Shown here: positions 33,802 through 42,440 of the stretch, in pieces
Position numbering within the stretch: position 1 is the first letter of the stretch
How the letters are laid out: the number at the start of each line of letters is the position of its first letter
Source of the DNA: an uncultured bacterium
Lineage (GTDB): Bacteria; Bacillota; Clostridia; Lachnospirales; Lachnospiraceae
Length of the DNA: 64,000 bases
Direction of reading: 5' to 3'
Assembly (NCBI GenBank): GCA_947383005.1
Contig: CANDBT010000004.1
Location: 1-64,000, forward strand
Program-made: the position numbers and the translations under genes
The notes under the pieces: generated by a model
What the model was told of the DNA's origin: nothing
Seen by the model: the letters and a program-made list of their open reading frames with translations, nothing else
Database searches by the model: none

Positions 33802-35049
33802 ATGGATTATCCGCTGGTCAGTGTTATCGTACCGATTTACAAAATAGAAAGATATCTAGGTACTTGCATTGAAAGCATCATTTGTCAGACATATCAGAAT
33901 CTCGAAATCATTCTCGTGGACGATGGCGGGAAAGACAGATGTCCTGAAATTTGCGACCTTTACAGCAGCAAGGATAGGAGGATTAGCGTTATCCATAAAC
34001 CTAACGGCGGGTTGGTATCCGCCCGCAAGGCAGGGCTTCAACAATCAAGTGGAAAATATATAAGTTATGTAGATGGGGATGATTGGATTAGCCCTGGATT
34101 TATAGAGGCGCTTCTGACAACGGCCGGCTCTTCCGGCGCAGACGTGGTCTGTGCAGGTTTTACACGAGATTTGTTTTCTAAATCCGAGAATTTGATAAAT
34201 GCTTTTCCTACCGGAATATATGAAGGTGAATCATTAAGGGATTTATGGAAGTCTATGATTTCCTGTGGGGATTACTATCGGCCGGGAATCAGTACCTATG
34301 TCTGGAATAAGCTGTTTAAACGGGAAATTTTGATGAGGCAGCAAATCCGTGTGGATTCCAGGATTTCTATTGGCGAAGACGGGGCGGTTACATACCCTGT
34401 CTTGTTACAGTGTAAACGCGTGGCTGTTATAGATAATGTGGCATATCACTATCGCCAGCGCGAGGATTCGATGCTCAAACAGAGTATAGGATATGTGGCA
34501 GAAGCGCGAAAGCTTTTCTATCTTTATGATTACATGATGGAATGGGCCAAGAAAACCGATCCGGAGCTTAAACTGAAGAATCAAGTTTTGGATTATGTGC
34601 TTTCAATCGCGATTATACGATTTGGTGGACGATTACCCCAAAACGATTTTTTAATGTTTGGCAAAGATTGCTACAGAAAAAAGGTGGTTATCTATAGCGC
34701 CGGAACATTTGGCCAGCAGCTTGTCAGCCGCTTTAAAGAAGCTGGACATTGCGAGATAATTGCCTGGTTAGATGACGACTATTGGGAATATAGAAGAGGT
34801 TGCCTGAACGTTGATCCTGTGGAAACCATCACGGATTTGTCCTATGATTACATACTAATAGCTACCGTAGACAGGGCTGCGGCAAACTTAGCTATAAATA
34901 GGCTGCTGGATTTAGGGATTGGCAGAGAAAAAATATTAACTATAGCGATTCCAGAAAATAAAGAGTATCTCATCAAGAGCTTTTTTGATGCGGATGCTCT
35001 TCATTTAGTGGAAGAAAAAGAGGAAAAAGGAATAAATTCTCATGCTTGA
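33802..35049 (+). CDS. GT2 family glycosyltransferase with C-terminal Rossmann module
   Basis: ATG 33802 follows TAGGAGGGG at 33791-33799; the ATG at 33784 precedes that site and is less likely. The 415-residue product opens with the GT2 signature VSVIVPIYKIERYLGTCIES and continues with QTYQNLEIILVDDGGKD and the DxD-type YVDGDDWI near residue 90. The C-terminal 120 residues form a Rossmann module (VVIYSAGTFGQQLVSRF, IIAWLDDDY) of the same type as in the first glycan cluster of this window. It adds one sugar to the lipid-linked repeat unit in the cytosol; donor unknown. It overlaps the next gene by 8 bases. Confidence 0.87.
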   Translation: MDYPLVSVIVPIYKIERYLGTCIESIICQTYQNLEIILVDDGGKDRCPEICDLYSSKDRRISVIHKPNGGLVSARKAGLQQSSGKYISYVDGDDWISPGFIEALLTTAGSSGADVVCAGFTRDLFSKSENLINAFPTGIYEGESLRDLWKSMISCGDYYRPGISTYVWNKLFKREILMRQQIRVDSRISIGEDGAVTYPVLLQCKRVAVIDNVAYHYRQREDSMLKQSIGYVAEARKLFYLYDYMMEWAKKTDPELKLKNQVLDYVLSIAIIRFGGRLPQNDFLMFGKDCYRKKVVIYSAGTFGQQLVSRFKEAGHCEIIAWLDDDYWEYRRGCLNVDPVETITDLSYDYILIATVDRAAANLAINRLLDLGIGREKILTIAIPENKEYLIKSFFDADALHLVEEKEEKGINSHA

Positions 35050-35803
35050 TTTTGCTATAAAAGTGCTTACGGCGAGAGCGGGACAAACCCACTTATTTGC
35101 AGTTGGACAGGCTGGATATATTCTAAAGAGCCGCAGCGGCCAATTACTTGCCATTGATTTGTATTTATCCGACTGTGTAGAAAGAATAGAAGGGCATAAA
35201 GGTTATAAAAGATTACTTCCACAGATTCTTAGCCCCTCAGATTTAATTTTTGATGCGGTAGTTTGCACGCATCCGCATTTCGATCATTTCGATATGGATG
35301 CCGTACCCGAGATGGTGAGCAGAGGTGCAAGGCTTTTTTGTTCTGCGGATTGTGAGAAATTGATCCGCCGGCTGCAAATGGAGTATTACAAAGATTCCAT
35401 TACATATGTAAAACCAAGGGAGAGCTATGATGCCGGAGATTTTCATATTTCCTTTGTAAACTGCGATCATGGCACAAGTGCTCCTGATGCTGTTGGAGTA
35501 GTTGTGAAGGTCGATGGGAAGAGTATCTATGAAGTCGGAGACAGCAGCTTAAGGCTTGACAGGGCTGGTGAGATTCATTGGCCTCTGGATATTCTGATTC
35601 CCCCGATTAATGGAATGTATGGGAATATGGATAGTGAAGAGGCAATAAAGCTGGCGGAAAATCTGCGTCCTGCACTTACTATCCCATGCCATTATGGAAT
35701 GTTTGCGTCGCATGGCGGCGATTTGAAAAAATTTTATGACGGAATGACGGAAAAGAAATTACCATTCCTGCTAATGCAGCAGGGAGAACAATATACGTTT
35801 TGA
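35042..35803 (+). CDS. UlaG-like metallo-beta-lactamase-fold hydrolase
   Basis: The 253-residue product has the MBL metal motif CTHPHFDHFDMDAV (HxHxDH) near residue 80, a later CDHGTSAPDAVGVVV histidine, GDSSLR for the bridging Asp and CHYGMFASHGG for the last His. It is closest in layout to UlaG, the L-ascorbate-6-phosphate lactonase, so a lactone or cyclic ester of a sugar acid is a plausible substrate. Its coupling to the upstream glycosyltransferase (8-base overlap) and to an ATP-grasp gene 16 bases downstream suggests a step in a modified sugar precursor. Confidence 0.8.
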   Translation: MLDFAIKVLTARAGQTHLFAVGQAGYILKSRSGQLLAIDLYLSDCVERIEGHKGYKRLLPQILSPSDLIFDAVVCTHPHFDHFDMDAVPEMVSRGARLFCSADCEKLIRRLQMEYYKDSITYVKPRESYDAGDFHISFVNCDHGTSAPDAVGVVVKVDGKSIYEVGDSSLRLDRAGEIHWPLDILIPPINGMYGNMDSEEAIKLAENLRPALTIPCHYGMFASHGGDLKKFYDGMTEKKLPFLLMQQGEQYTF

Positions 35804-35819
35804 AAGCACAGGAGGGAAA

Positions 35820-37136
35820 ATGGATAAGAATAAAGAATTTGAGGGAAAGAAGCTGCTGATTCTTGGAGGAAATCCTGAGACGGTGCCGCTAGTAGAAATA
35901 GCTAATAGTTGGGGAATCAAGACCATAGTATCCTCCGCCCGCCATACGGACCCGGCAAAACAGGCCGCCTGGAAAGCCTGTGACATAGATGGTATGGATG
36001 TTCCCGGCCTTGTTGCTCTTGCAAAAGAAGAACAGGTTGACGGCGTTCTTGTGGGGGTCGCCGATATTCTTGTCCCCGCCTATTGCAAAGTGTGTGAAGT
36101 ACTTGATCTTCCCTGTTATGCAACACAGCAGATTGTAGATATTTTTGCATTTAAAGATGTCTTTAAAGCAACCTGCGAGCGTTATGGGATTCATGGCATT
36201 CCTGAATTTTATCTGGATGCTGATAGGAAGCGGGAAGACCTTGATAGAATTGTCTACCCAGTCATGGTCAAGCCGGTTGATAATGGCGGCGGAGTAGGGA
36301 TGACTGTGGCTTATAACGAGGAGGAATTGATAGCCGGGGTTGATCTGGCTCTGAAAAATAGCCATAAGAAACGGTTCATTGTAGAGAAGTATATGCAGTG
36401 TGATGATATGGGGATGTATTATACCTTTAAAGACGGATACTGCTCCGCGTCCTGTATCTATGACCGTTATACAACTGACGAGCAGCCAGGGCTTTCTCGT
36501 GTCTGTCTTGGCGGAACATACCCTTCTAAGCATTTGGATGAATATTTTGAACGGATGCATAAAAATGCTGTCAGGATGTTTAGGGAGATTGGCATTGCGA
36601 ATGGCGTACTGATGTTGTCCGCATTTTATGAAAATGGTGAGTTTTATGTCTATGATACAGGATTCCGCCTTCAGGGAGAGGCTCCTCATCTCCTTATGAA
36701 AGCGGTTCATGGCTTTGATCAACGAGAGTTGCTGATTCGGTTCGCACTCACAGGTTCCGAGGGGGATTTGGATTTAAAGACTGCCGACGATACGCGACTG
36801 CGTGGCAAATGGGCGGCCACGCTATGGTTTTTATTGAAGCAGGGAGAAATTGCAAAAATTGAGGGACTAAATGAGCTGGATAAGGATGAGCGTGTAATTG
36901 CAAACGTCCAGAGGCTTCATGAAGGCGATACGGTTTTGCCAGAGTGGGTCGGCAATGAGAAACAAGTGCTGACCCGCTTATATCTTGTATGTAATAGTAA
37001 GACAGAATTGGCTGAAACATTAAAATATTACATGAATACAGTAAAAGTTTTTGATAAATCCGGCATCAATATGCTCCTGGGGGGCTTTAATGTTGATAAA
37101 GCCCTGAATCTCGACAAAAAGAAAGGAAGAGATTAA
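35820..37136 (+). CDS. ATP-grasp family ligase
   Basis: The 438-residue product starts behind AGGAGGG. Residues 1-100 are a pre-ATP-grasp Rossmann domain (LLILGGNPETVPLVEIA, VDGVLVGVADILV). The ATP-grasp core follows: YPVMVKPVDNGGGVGMTVAYNEEEL (ATP Lys and glycine loop) near residue 145, KRFIVEKYM, and FYVYDTGFRLQGEAP as the metal-binding strand. Such enzymes join a carboxylate to an amine or similar via an acyl phosphate. In a capsule locus it could amidate or attach an amino acid to a uronic or glyceric acid. The C-terminal 110 residues have no match I recognise. Confidence 0.82.
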   Translation: MDKNKEFEGKKLLILGGNPETVPLVEIANSWGIKTIVSSARHTDPAKQAAWKACDIDGMDVPGLVALAKEEQVDGVLVGVADILVPAYCKVCEVLDLPCYATQQIVDIFAFKDVFKATCERYGIHGIPEFYLDADRKREDLDRIVYPVMVKPVDNGGGVGMTVAYNEEELIAGVDLALKNSHKKRFIVEKYMQCDDMGMYYTFKDGYCSASCIYDRYTTDEQPGLSRVCLGGTYPSKHLDEYFERMHKNAVRMFREIGIANGVLMLSAFYENGEFYVYDTGFRLQGEAPHLLMKAVHGFDQRELLIRFALTGSEGDLDLKTADDTRLRGKWAATLWFLLKQGEIAKIEGLNELDKDERVIANVQRLHEGDTVLPEWVGNEKQVLTRLYLVCNSKTELAETLKYYMNTVKVFDKSGINMLLGGFNVDKALNLDKKKGRD

Positions 37137-37138
37137 GT

Positions 37139-37909
37139 ATGGGGTTGAAACGATTAAAGAATAAAGTAATTGTAATATCAGGCGGTACAAAAGGCGTTGG
37201 CAGAGCCTTTGCCGAGGTTGCCGGCCGTGAGGGGGCCAAGGTTGTCATTGGCGGCCGCGATGAGAAATCAGGAAAGGAAGCAGTCAGGAATATACAAACA
37301 TTTGGTTCAGAAGGCATCTTTGTACATTGCGATCTTTTAAAGGTTAAGGATTGTCGGCATCTTTTTGAGACCGGATTTGAGAAATACGGGAAGATAGACG
37401 GTTTTTTCAATTATGCAGGCGTAACTCCGGTAAGCCCGTTAGATACATGCGATGAAGATACCTTTGACTGGGTTATGGATGTCAACTTTAAATCCGCATT
37501 CTTCTGCTGCCAGCAAGCGGTGAAATATATGCGGTTAAATGGAAGCGGAAGTATCGTTCTTACCGGCTCCGCCCATGCTTGGGGCGGCCAGAAGGACAGA
37601 GCGGCTTATGCCTGTTCTAAAGGCGTATTAAGAATACTTATGGAGCATATCGCTCATCAATATGCGGCAGAACAAATCCGGTGCAATTACCTGACTCTTG
37701 GATGGACGCCTACCGAGGGGGAAGTTGCCCTGAGAAACAGCCAGGGTGAAAGCGAAGCGGAACTGCGGAAAAGAGCGGCGAAAATACTTCCGATGGGACG
37801 TATGTGCGAGCGCAATGATTACATGGAAGGCCTTATATACATGATGTCCGACGCATCGGCGATGATGACAGGTTCAACATTCAGGCTGACAGCCGGGGAG
37901 TATATTTAA
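37139..37909 (+). CDS. short-chain dehydrogenase/reductase (classical SDR)
   Basis: The 256-residue product has the TGxxxGxG-type motif as SGGTKGVGRAFAE (residues about 14-26) and the catalytic Ser in VLTGSAHAWGG. YACSK gives the Tyr-x-x-x-Lys pair near residue 161, and RCNYLTLGWT follows. Start ATG 37139 is 2 bases after the ATP-grasp stop. It reduces or oxidises a keto/hydroxy group with NAD(P)H; in this operon, a modified sugar or its side chain. Length is standard for FabG-like SDRs. Confidence 0.85.
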   Translation: MGLKRLKNKVIVISGGTKGVGRAFAEVAGREGAKVVIGGRDEKSGKEAVRNIQTFGSEGIFVHCDLLKVKDCRHLFETGFEKYGKIDGFFNYAGVTPVSPLDTCDEDTFDWVMDVNFKSAFFCCQQAVKYMRLNGSGSIVLTGSAHAWGGQKDRAAYACSKGVLRILMEHIAHQYAAEQIRCNYLTLGWTPTEGEVALRNSQGESEAELRKRAAKILPMGRMCERNDYMEGLIYMMSDASAMMTGSTFRLTAGEYI

Positions 37910-37943
37910 ATGCTGCTCAATCAAAAACGAGAGAGGTATTATC

Positions 37944-38867
37944 ATGTATTATGATCAATCGGATGATTTTTTTAATGAAGAAGTAAGGTGTAACTGGACA
38001 ATCGATAAAAAATCAAAAAAAGTCTGGGCGGTACAATTAGATTTAATAAAATATTTTTTGAATATTTGTGATGAAAATAATCTGAAATGCTTTGCCATAT
38101 TCGGGACATTATTAGGGGTTGTACGGCATGGGGGATATATACCATGGGATGACGATATCGATTTTGGAATGCCGAGGAAAGATTATGACCAATTTGTTTC
38201 TATATGCGCGAAAGGATTGAAAGAACCATACTTTTTACAGACAACATTATCTGATATTGACAGTTATGAGATACATTCCAGTTTGCGAAATAGCGATACT
38301 ACAGGAAATTGTGATTTCAATATGTACAAAAGATGCAATAATGGCATAGCTATCGATATCGTACCGTTAGATGGCGTTGATTCTGATTTCAATAAGTACA
38401 AAGCGTTTAGAAGAAGAATCAAATTTTGGTCAACTTTGTGCAATACATATGTAAACGATGTAAATAAAACCAAAAGGGCAGCCGTATTAAGATTTATTTT
38501 AAGACGTGTATTTTTGAACTTTCCGTACAAAAAATATTTCTTAAAAAATGAGGAAAAGCTTAGAGCCAGAGATTATGATACTTCTGAGAAGGTGTCAACG
38601 GTTTTAATAGCAGATAATACTGCTGAGGAATTATTTTGGGACAGGAAAGATTTTGACGAGATTATTTACAAAAAATTTGAAACGATTGAAATACCTATTC
38701 CAGCCGGCTACAACAATAATCTAAAAACAATATATGGAAATTATATGGAATTTCCGCCAGTGGAAAAACGTGGTAATAAACATAAGATTGAATATGAGCC
38801 AGATGTCCCATATAAAGAATACTGCCACCAGCATTATGGGGTGAACTATGATGATATGAAGGGATAA
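37944..38867 (+). CDS. licD: LicD family phosphotransferase (phosphocholine/phosphonate transferase-like)
   Basis: The 307-residue product has the LicD core GTLLGVVRHGGYIPWDDDIDFGMPRKDY at residues about 53-82 (split here only by description: GVVRHGG, then WDDDIDFG, then PRKDYDQF). Metal-binding Asp residues are in WDDDID and a later IDIVPLDGVD. LicD proteins transfer phosphocholine or similar head groups from CDP-activated donors to glycans. This locus makes a CMP-activated phosphonate downstream, so the transfer of aminoethylphosphonate to the polysaccharide is the likely job. The gene marks the beginning of a visibly A+T-richer stretch. Confidence 0.85.
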   Translation: MYYDQSDDFFNEEVRCNWTIDKKSKKVWAVQLDLIKYFLNICDENNLKCFAIFGTLLGVVRHGGYIPWDDDIDFGMPRKDYDQFVSICAKGLKEPYFLQTTLSDIDSYEIHSSLRNSDTTGNCDFNMYKRCNNGIAIDIVPLDGVDSDFNKYKAFRRRIKFWSTLCNTYVNDVNKTKRAAVLRFILRRVFLNFPYKKYFLKNEEKLRARDYDTSEKVSTVLIADNTAEELFWDRKDFDEIIYKKFETIEIPIPAGYNNNLKTIYGNYMEFPPVEKRGNKHKIEYEPDVPYKEYCHQHYGVNYDDMKG

Positions 38868-38871
38868 TTAC

Positions 38872-40092
38872 ATGAATATTTTATTTCTTACAATCGGGAG
38901 ATTAGATAATATAAGTGTTTCTGGCATATATACGGATTTACTCCGAAAGTTCTATAAAGAAGGACATAACGTGTACGCTGTGGGAATGCACGAGAGAAAA
39001 GAAGGACTCCCGACCACATTTAGAGTTGACAAGGGAATCCATGTTCTGCAAGTGAAAACTCTGAATATCCGGGAATGCGGTTTTATAGAAAAAGGGTTGT
39101 CAACTGTTCTGATTGGATATCAATATAAAACAGCAATAAGAAAGTATTTCAGAAGAGAGAAATTTGATTTGGTTTTATATTCCACGCCTCCCATCACCTT
39201 GTTAAGTCCAATAAAATATTTAAAAAGAAATCACGGTTGTATTACATATTTGATGCTTAAAGATATATTTCCGCAAAATGCAGTAGATATGGGCTTATTG
39301 AGTACAGGCGGAATTAAAGGGGTAGTGTATAAGTATTTTCGTTACATAGAAAAAGAATTCTATAAGATATCCGATTACATTGGATGTATGTCTGATGCGA
39401 ATATAACGTATTTACTAGCCCACAATCCAAAGTTAGCTCGTAATAAGATTGAAATTTGCCCGAATGCCATTGAAATTACCGATCAATCCATCGATGAGGA
39501 GGCCAAAACACGTGTAAGAGAAAAATATAATATTCCTTTGGATAAAAAGATATTGATTTATGGCGGAAATCTTGGATTAGCCCAGGATATAGATTTTTTA
39601 ATTAAATGTATAGAAAGCCAATCAGCAAATGACAAAGTTTTCTTTGTGGTTGTAGGAAATGGAACAGAATATAGTAAGTTGGATGGATTTGTAAAAAATA
39701 AAAAGCAAGAAAATTTTATGCTGTTAAATACGCTTCCCAAAGAAGATTATGACATACTTGCCGCAGCATCAGATATAGGTATGATATTTTTGAATCATAA
39801 ATTTACCGTTCCGAATTTTCCCAGTCGTCTATTAGGGTATTTGCAAGCCAAAATACCGGTATTGGCATGTACCGATAAGTCAACAGATGTCGGGAAAATC
39901 TGTGTAGAGAATGGGTTCGGCTGGTGGTGCGAGAGCAATCGTGTCGAAGGATTTGCTGAATGTATAGAGGAAGCGTTGAAGTCGGATCTGGCTGAGTTTG
40001 GGATAAGAGCATATGAGTACTATTGTAAAAATTTTGACGTTTGTTATGTGTACCAAAATATTATTGAAAAGGCAAGTGGTAATTTGTTGTAA
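38872..40092 (+). CDS. GT4 family glycosyltransferase (WbuB-like)
   Basis: The 406-residue GT-B enzyme has an N-terminal LFLTIGRLDNISVSGIY domain and a C-terminal donor-binding domain with KILIYGGNLGLAQDIDFLI near residue 225. FFVVVGNGTEYSKL follows, then SDIGMIFLNHKF and PSRLLGYLQAKIPVLAC, the nucleotide-sugar motif region of GT4 enzymes. It resembles WbuB-type fucosamine transferases, which fits the L-FucNAc genes in this locus, but that resemblance is by overall pattern only. It starts 4 bases after the LicD stop. Confidence 0.85.
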   Translation: MNILFLTIGRLDNISVSGIYTDLLRKFYKEGHNVYAVGMHERKEGLPTTFRVDKGIHVLQVKTLNIRECGFIEKGLSTVLIGYQYKTAIRKYFRREKFDLVLYSTPPITLLSPIKYLKRNHGCITYLMLKDIFPQNAVDMGLLSTGGIKGVVYKYFRYIEKEFYKISDYIGCMSDANITYLLAHNPKLARNKIEICPNAIEITDQSIDEEAKTRVREKYNIPLDKKILIYGGNLGLAQDIDFLIKCIESQSANDKVFFVVVGNGTEYSKLDGFVKNKKQENFMLLNTLPKEDYDILAAASDIGMIFLNHKFTVPNFPSRLLGYLQAKIPVLACTDKSTDVGKICVENGFGWWCESNRVEGFAECIEEALKSDLAEFGIRAYEYYCKNFDVCYVYQNIIEKASGNLL

Positions 40093-40126
40093 CATGTAGA
40101 ATCCGGCATAAAAAGGTGAATCATAA

Positions 40127-41272
40127 ATGATGAAGATAGATATCCAAAAATTGTTTTTAGTGATTTTTTTAATTGCGCTCTTATTTAACGGATTTGTTGC
40201 GGAATTGATTATGTGGTTATGTTTGGTAGCCATGATGATGATCACCAGATATGATTTAAAAAAGCAAATAGGAAGTAAGGGATACAAAATAGCTATATTT
40301 TTTTGTGTTTTTTATATAATATTATATATTGTTCAAATATTAATAGGGAAACATGATATTATTCATACAATAAGGTTATATGGTTTGACAAAAAATATTT
40401 GCGCACCAGCATTAATGTTACTATCGTTCGGGACTATTTGTAAAGATAGATTCCCCATTAAATTTGTAATGTTAATGCTTACTATTTTTAATTTATTATA
40501 TATTAGTGCAATTTTAAATCCTTGTTACGATGATGTGATTAGTTATCAGATGGGGTCTTTGAATGGAGGAAGCGGTATTTCTGTCGTTCTTTTGCCGGCA
40601 TCAATATATTATTTGAAACATTCATATAAAAATAATCCCCTCCCCCAAATGAATATAAGCGTATTATTTATTTTCACAACTTTACTTTTTATTGCCCTCT
40701 CAGATTCTACAACAAGCCAGTTATTATTGCTATTTGAAATACTTGTTTATATTACCTTAAGAATAAGAATGAATAAAAAAACTTTAATGAGAGTTTCACT
40801 TGTGATATTAATTGGGACTGCTATAATATCTCTGTTAATTGCAAGCGGGGGGCTTGCCTTAAATCCTGATAGGCTTAAGACAAGAGTTGGTATATGGACA
40901 AGGGCATATAATTATTTTAGAGAGCAGGAAACGTTTTACGTTATGTTTGGAGCTGGCGATGATATCGTTCAAATGATTACTAAATCTTTGGAAGCACATA
41001 ATGTGTTTATAGAAATATTGCTTATTTATGGTGTTGCAGGCTTATGCTTTTTTATATATTTTTTTTATAAAGTTTCAAAAAGGATATTGGCATTCCAGAC
41101 AGAGAATATGAGATATATTGTAGCCTGCATAGTATCTTATGCAACGATTTGCAGCCTACATCCCTTTTATACAGGGTTGACTACATTCCAAAGCGTTAGT
41201 TCGATAAGTATTATGTTTCTGATTTTTAATGATGAAAACCGTTTAAATAAACTTATTATACGAGGGACATAA
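40127..41272 (+). CDS. wzy: Wzy-like oligosaccharide repeat-unit polymerase
   Basis: The 381-residue product is strongly hydrophobic with about ten membrane segments (LFLVIFLIALLFNGFVAELI, IAIFFCVFYIILYIVQILIG, VSLVILIGTAIISLLIASG). The large loop has LNPDRLKTRVGIWTRAYNYF and the short segment AHNVFIEILLIYGVAGL typical of Wzy/O-antigen ligase proteins. Wzy joins lipid-linked repeat units on the outer membrane face after Wzx export. Sequence is A+T-rich and, as usual for Wzy, not closely matched to anything I know. Starts at 40127 or 40130. Confidence 0.75.
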   Translation: MMKIDIQKLFLVIFLIALLFNGFVAELIMWLCLVAMMMITRYDLKKQIGSKGYKIAIFFCVFYIILYIVQILIGKHDIIHTIRLYGLTKNICAPALMLLSFGTICKDRFPIKFVMLMLTIFNLLYISAILNPCYDDVISYQMGSLNGGSGISVVLLPASIYYLKHSYKNNPLPQMNISVLFIFTTLLFIALSDSTTSQLLLLFEILVYITLRIRMNKKTLMRVSLVILIGTAIISLLIASGGLALNPDRLKTRVGIWTRAYNYFREQETFYVMFGAGDDIVQMITKSLEAHNVFIEILLIYGVAGLCFFIYFFYKVSKRILAFQTENMRYIVACIVSYATICSLHPFYTGLTTFQSVSSISIMFLIFNDENRLNKLIIRGT

Positions 41273-41275
41273 AAA

Positions 41276-42424
41276 GTGTATGAAACAGAAAAAAGAAAGG
41301 CGCTAGATAAATGGGAAAAAAGAATACATAGATTAGGGGTTCCGAAAGATGATTATGACCGGGTATACAGGCATTATGTTGGTTGTATGATTTGGGGAAA
41401 TCATTCTATACCTATAAAAAAACTGGTTTCATTTGTTCTATTTCCAATAGTTTATTATATGACTAAAAGACAAAAAAATGTTGCTCACATAGAGGTAAGA
41501 GATGCTATTCTTACTTGTCCGGACAAAGCCTATATGCTCAGTGATGAAGAATTGCCGACCGCTCTTAAAAATTCCTATAAAGATATAATCAGAGTATATT
41601 ACAATAAAAATTCGGTGATTAGCAGCCTCACAAGTTATGTGTTGGACGATGCTGGAAGAAAGATAGCATTGTCGTGCTTTAAAAAGTTTCCATTTGCGCC
41701 ATTCATGAATTTAAGTGTGTTATTGCATTTATGTAGAATATATAAACTGATTACGCAATATACACCAAAAGCTATTATTACAACTCAATCAGAGCAGGAT
41801 TTTGCTGCAAGTATCATTACTAAATATTGTGAAGATAAAGGCATTAAATATATCTGTATCCAACATGGTGAGTATTGCTACAATCCTTCCATGGCGTATT
41901 TTCGCTTTTCTGAATACTATGCCTGGAATAAAGAAACTATAGATATATTAGAGCTGACCAATACAAAGATAAAATATGCACATATTTATATACCTGAAAA
42001 ATTGAAACCAAGATACAGAAAAAAGGATACACCGGATTTTTATATTACCTACTATTTATCAAGTGAAACAGAGGCAGAGGTAATAGAAATAAAGAAGATA
42101 CTTTTAAAATTTGTTGAATCAGGGTTTCCATGCAGTATTCGTAAACATCCCCGGGCTTTAGATGATAGATTTATTTTTAATACATTTGGACAAACAGAAA
42201 TTAATATTGAAGATTGTAATTTGGTTTCTATTGGTGATTCTATATCTAATACCAGATATATAGTAGCATATAGATCAACTGTTTTGTCAGAAGGTATAGC
42301 TAATTCTATGGATGTTGTTATTGATGATGTTGTAGGTGATGTGGAATTTTTGGCTAGAGTGCATGACATTAATTTAAAGAGAACAGACCTTCGTTTATCA
42401 GTGTTGATGAAGAAGTGTGTCTAG
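41276..42424 (+). CDS. putative GT-B glycosyltransferase of unknown specificity
   Basis: The GTG at 41276 follows CGAGGGA at 41261-41267, 3 bases after the polymerase stop. The 382-residue product has no family I can name. It has a basic N-terminus with a short hydrophobic patch (LVSFVLFPIVYYMT). A Rossmann-like segment AIITTQSEQDFAASIITKY leads into YICIQHGEYCY, which resembles the acceptor-side loop of capsule and sialyltransferase-like GT-B enzymes. Later features are DFYITYYLSSE, SIRKHPRALDDRF and IVAYRSTVLSEGIA, the last resembling the donor-binding Ser/Thr-Glu motif of polysialyl- and KDO-transferases. With CMP-nonulosonate genes nearby it is a candidate nonulosonic acid transferase. 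Confidence 0.5.
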   Translation: MYETEKRKALDKWEKRIHRLGVPKDDYDRVYRHYVGCMIWGNHSIPIKKLVSFVLFPIVYYMTKRQKNVAHIEVRDAILTCPDKAYMLSDEELPTALKNSYKDIIRVYYNKNSVISSLTSYVLDDAGRKIALSCFKKFPFAPFMNLSVLLHLCRIYKLITQYTPKAIITTQSEQDFAASIITKYCEDKGIKYICIQHGEYCYNPSMAYFRFSEYYAWNKETIDILELTNTKIKYAHIYIPEKLKPRYRKKDTPDFYITYYLSSETEAEVIEIKKILLKFVESGFPCSIRKHPRALDDRFIFNTFGQTEINIEDCNLVSIGDSISNTRYIVAYRSTVLSEGIANSMDVVIDDVVGDVEFLARVHDINLKRTDLRLSVLMKKCV

Positions 42425-42440
42425 CTGAAGTGGAGTTAAT

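Noticed and set aside
35889-36722. 277-codon open frame on the minus strand
   Set aside because: It is a shadow of the ATP-grasp gene; the + strand product has clear family motifs and spacing with its neighbours.
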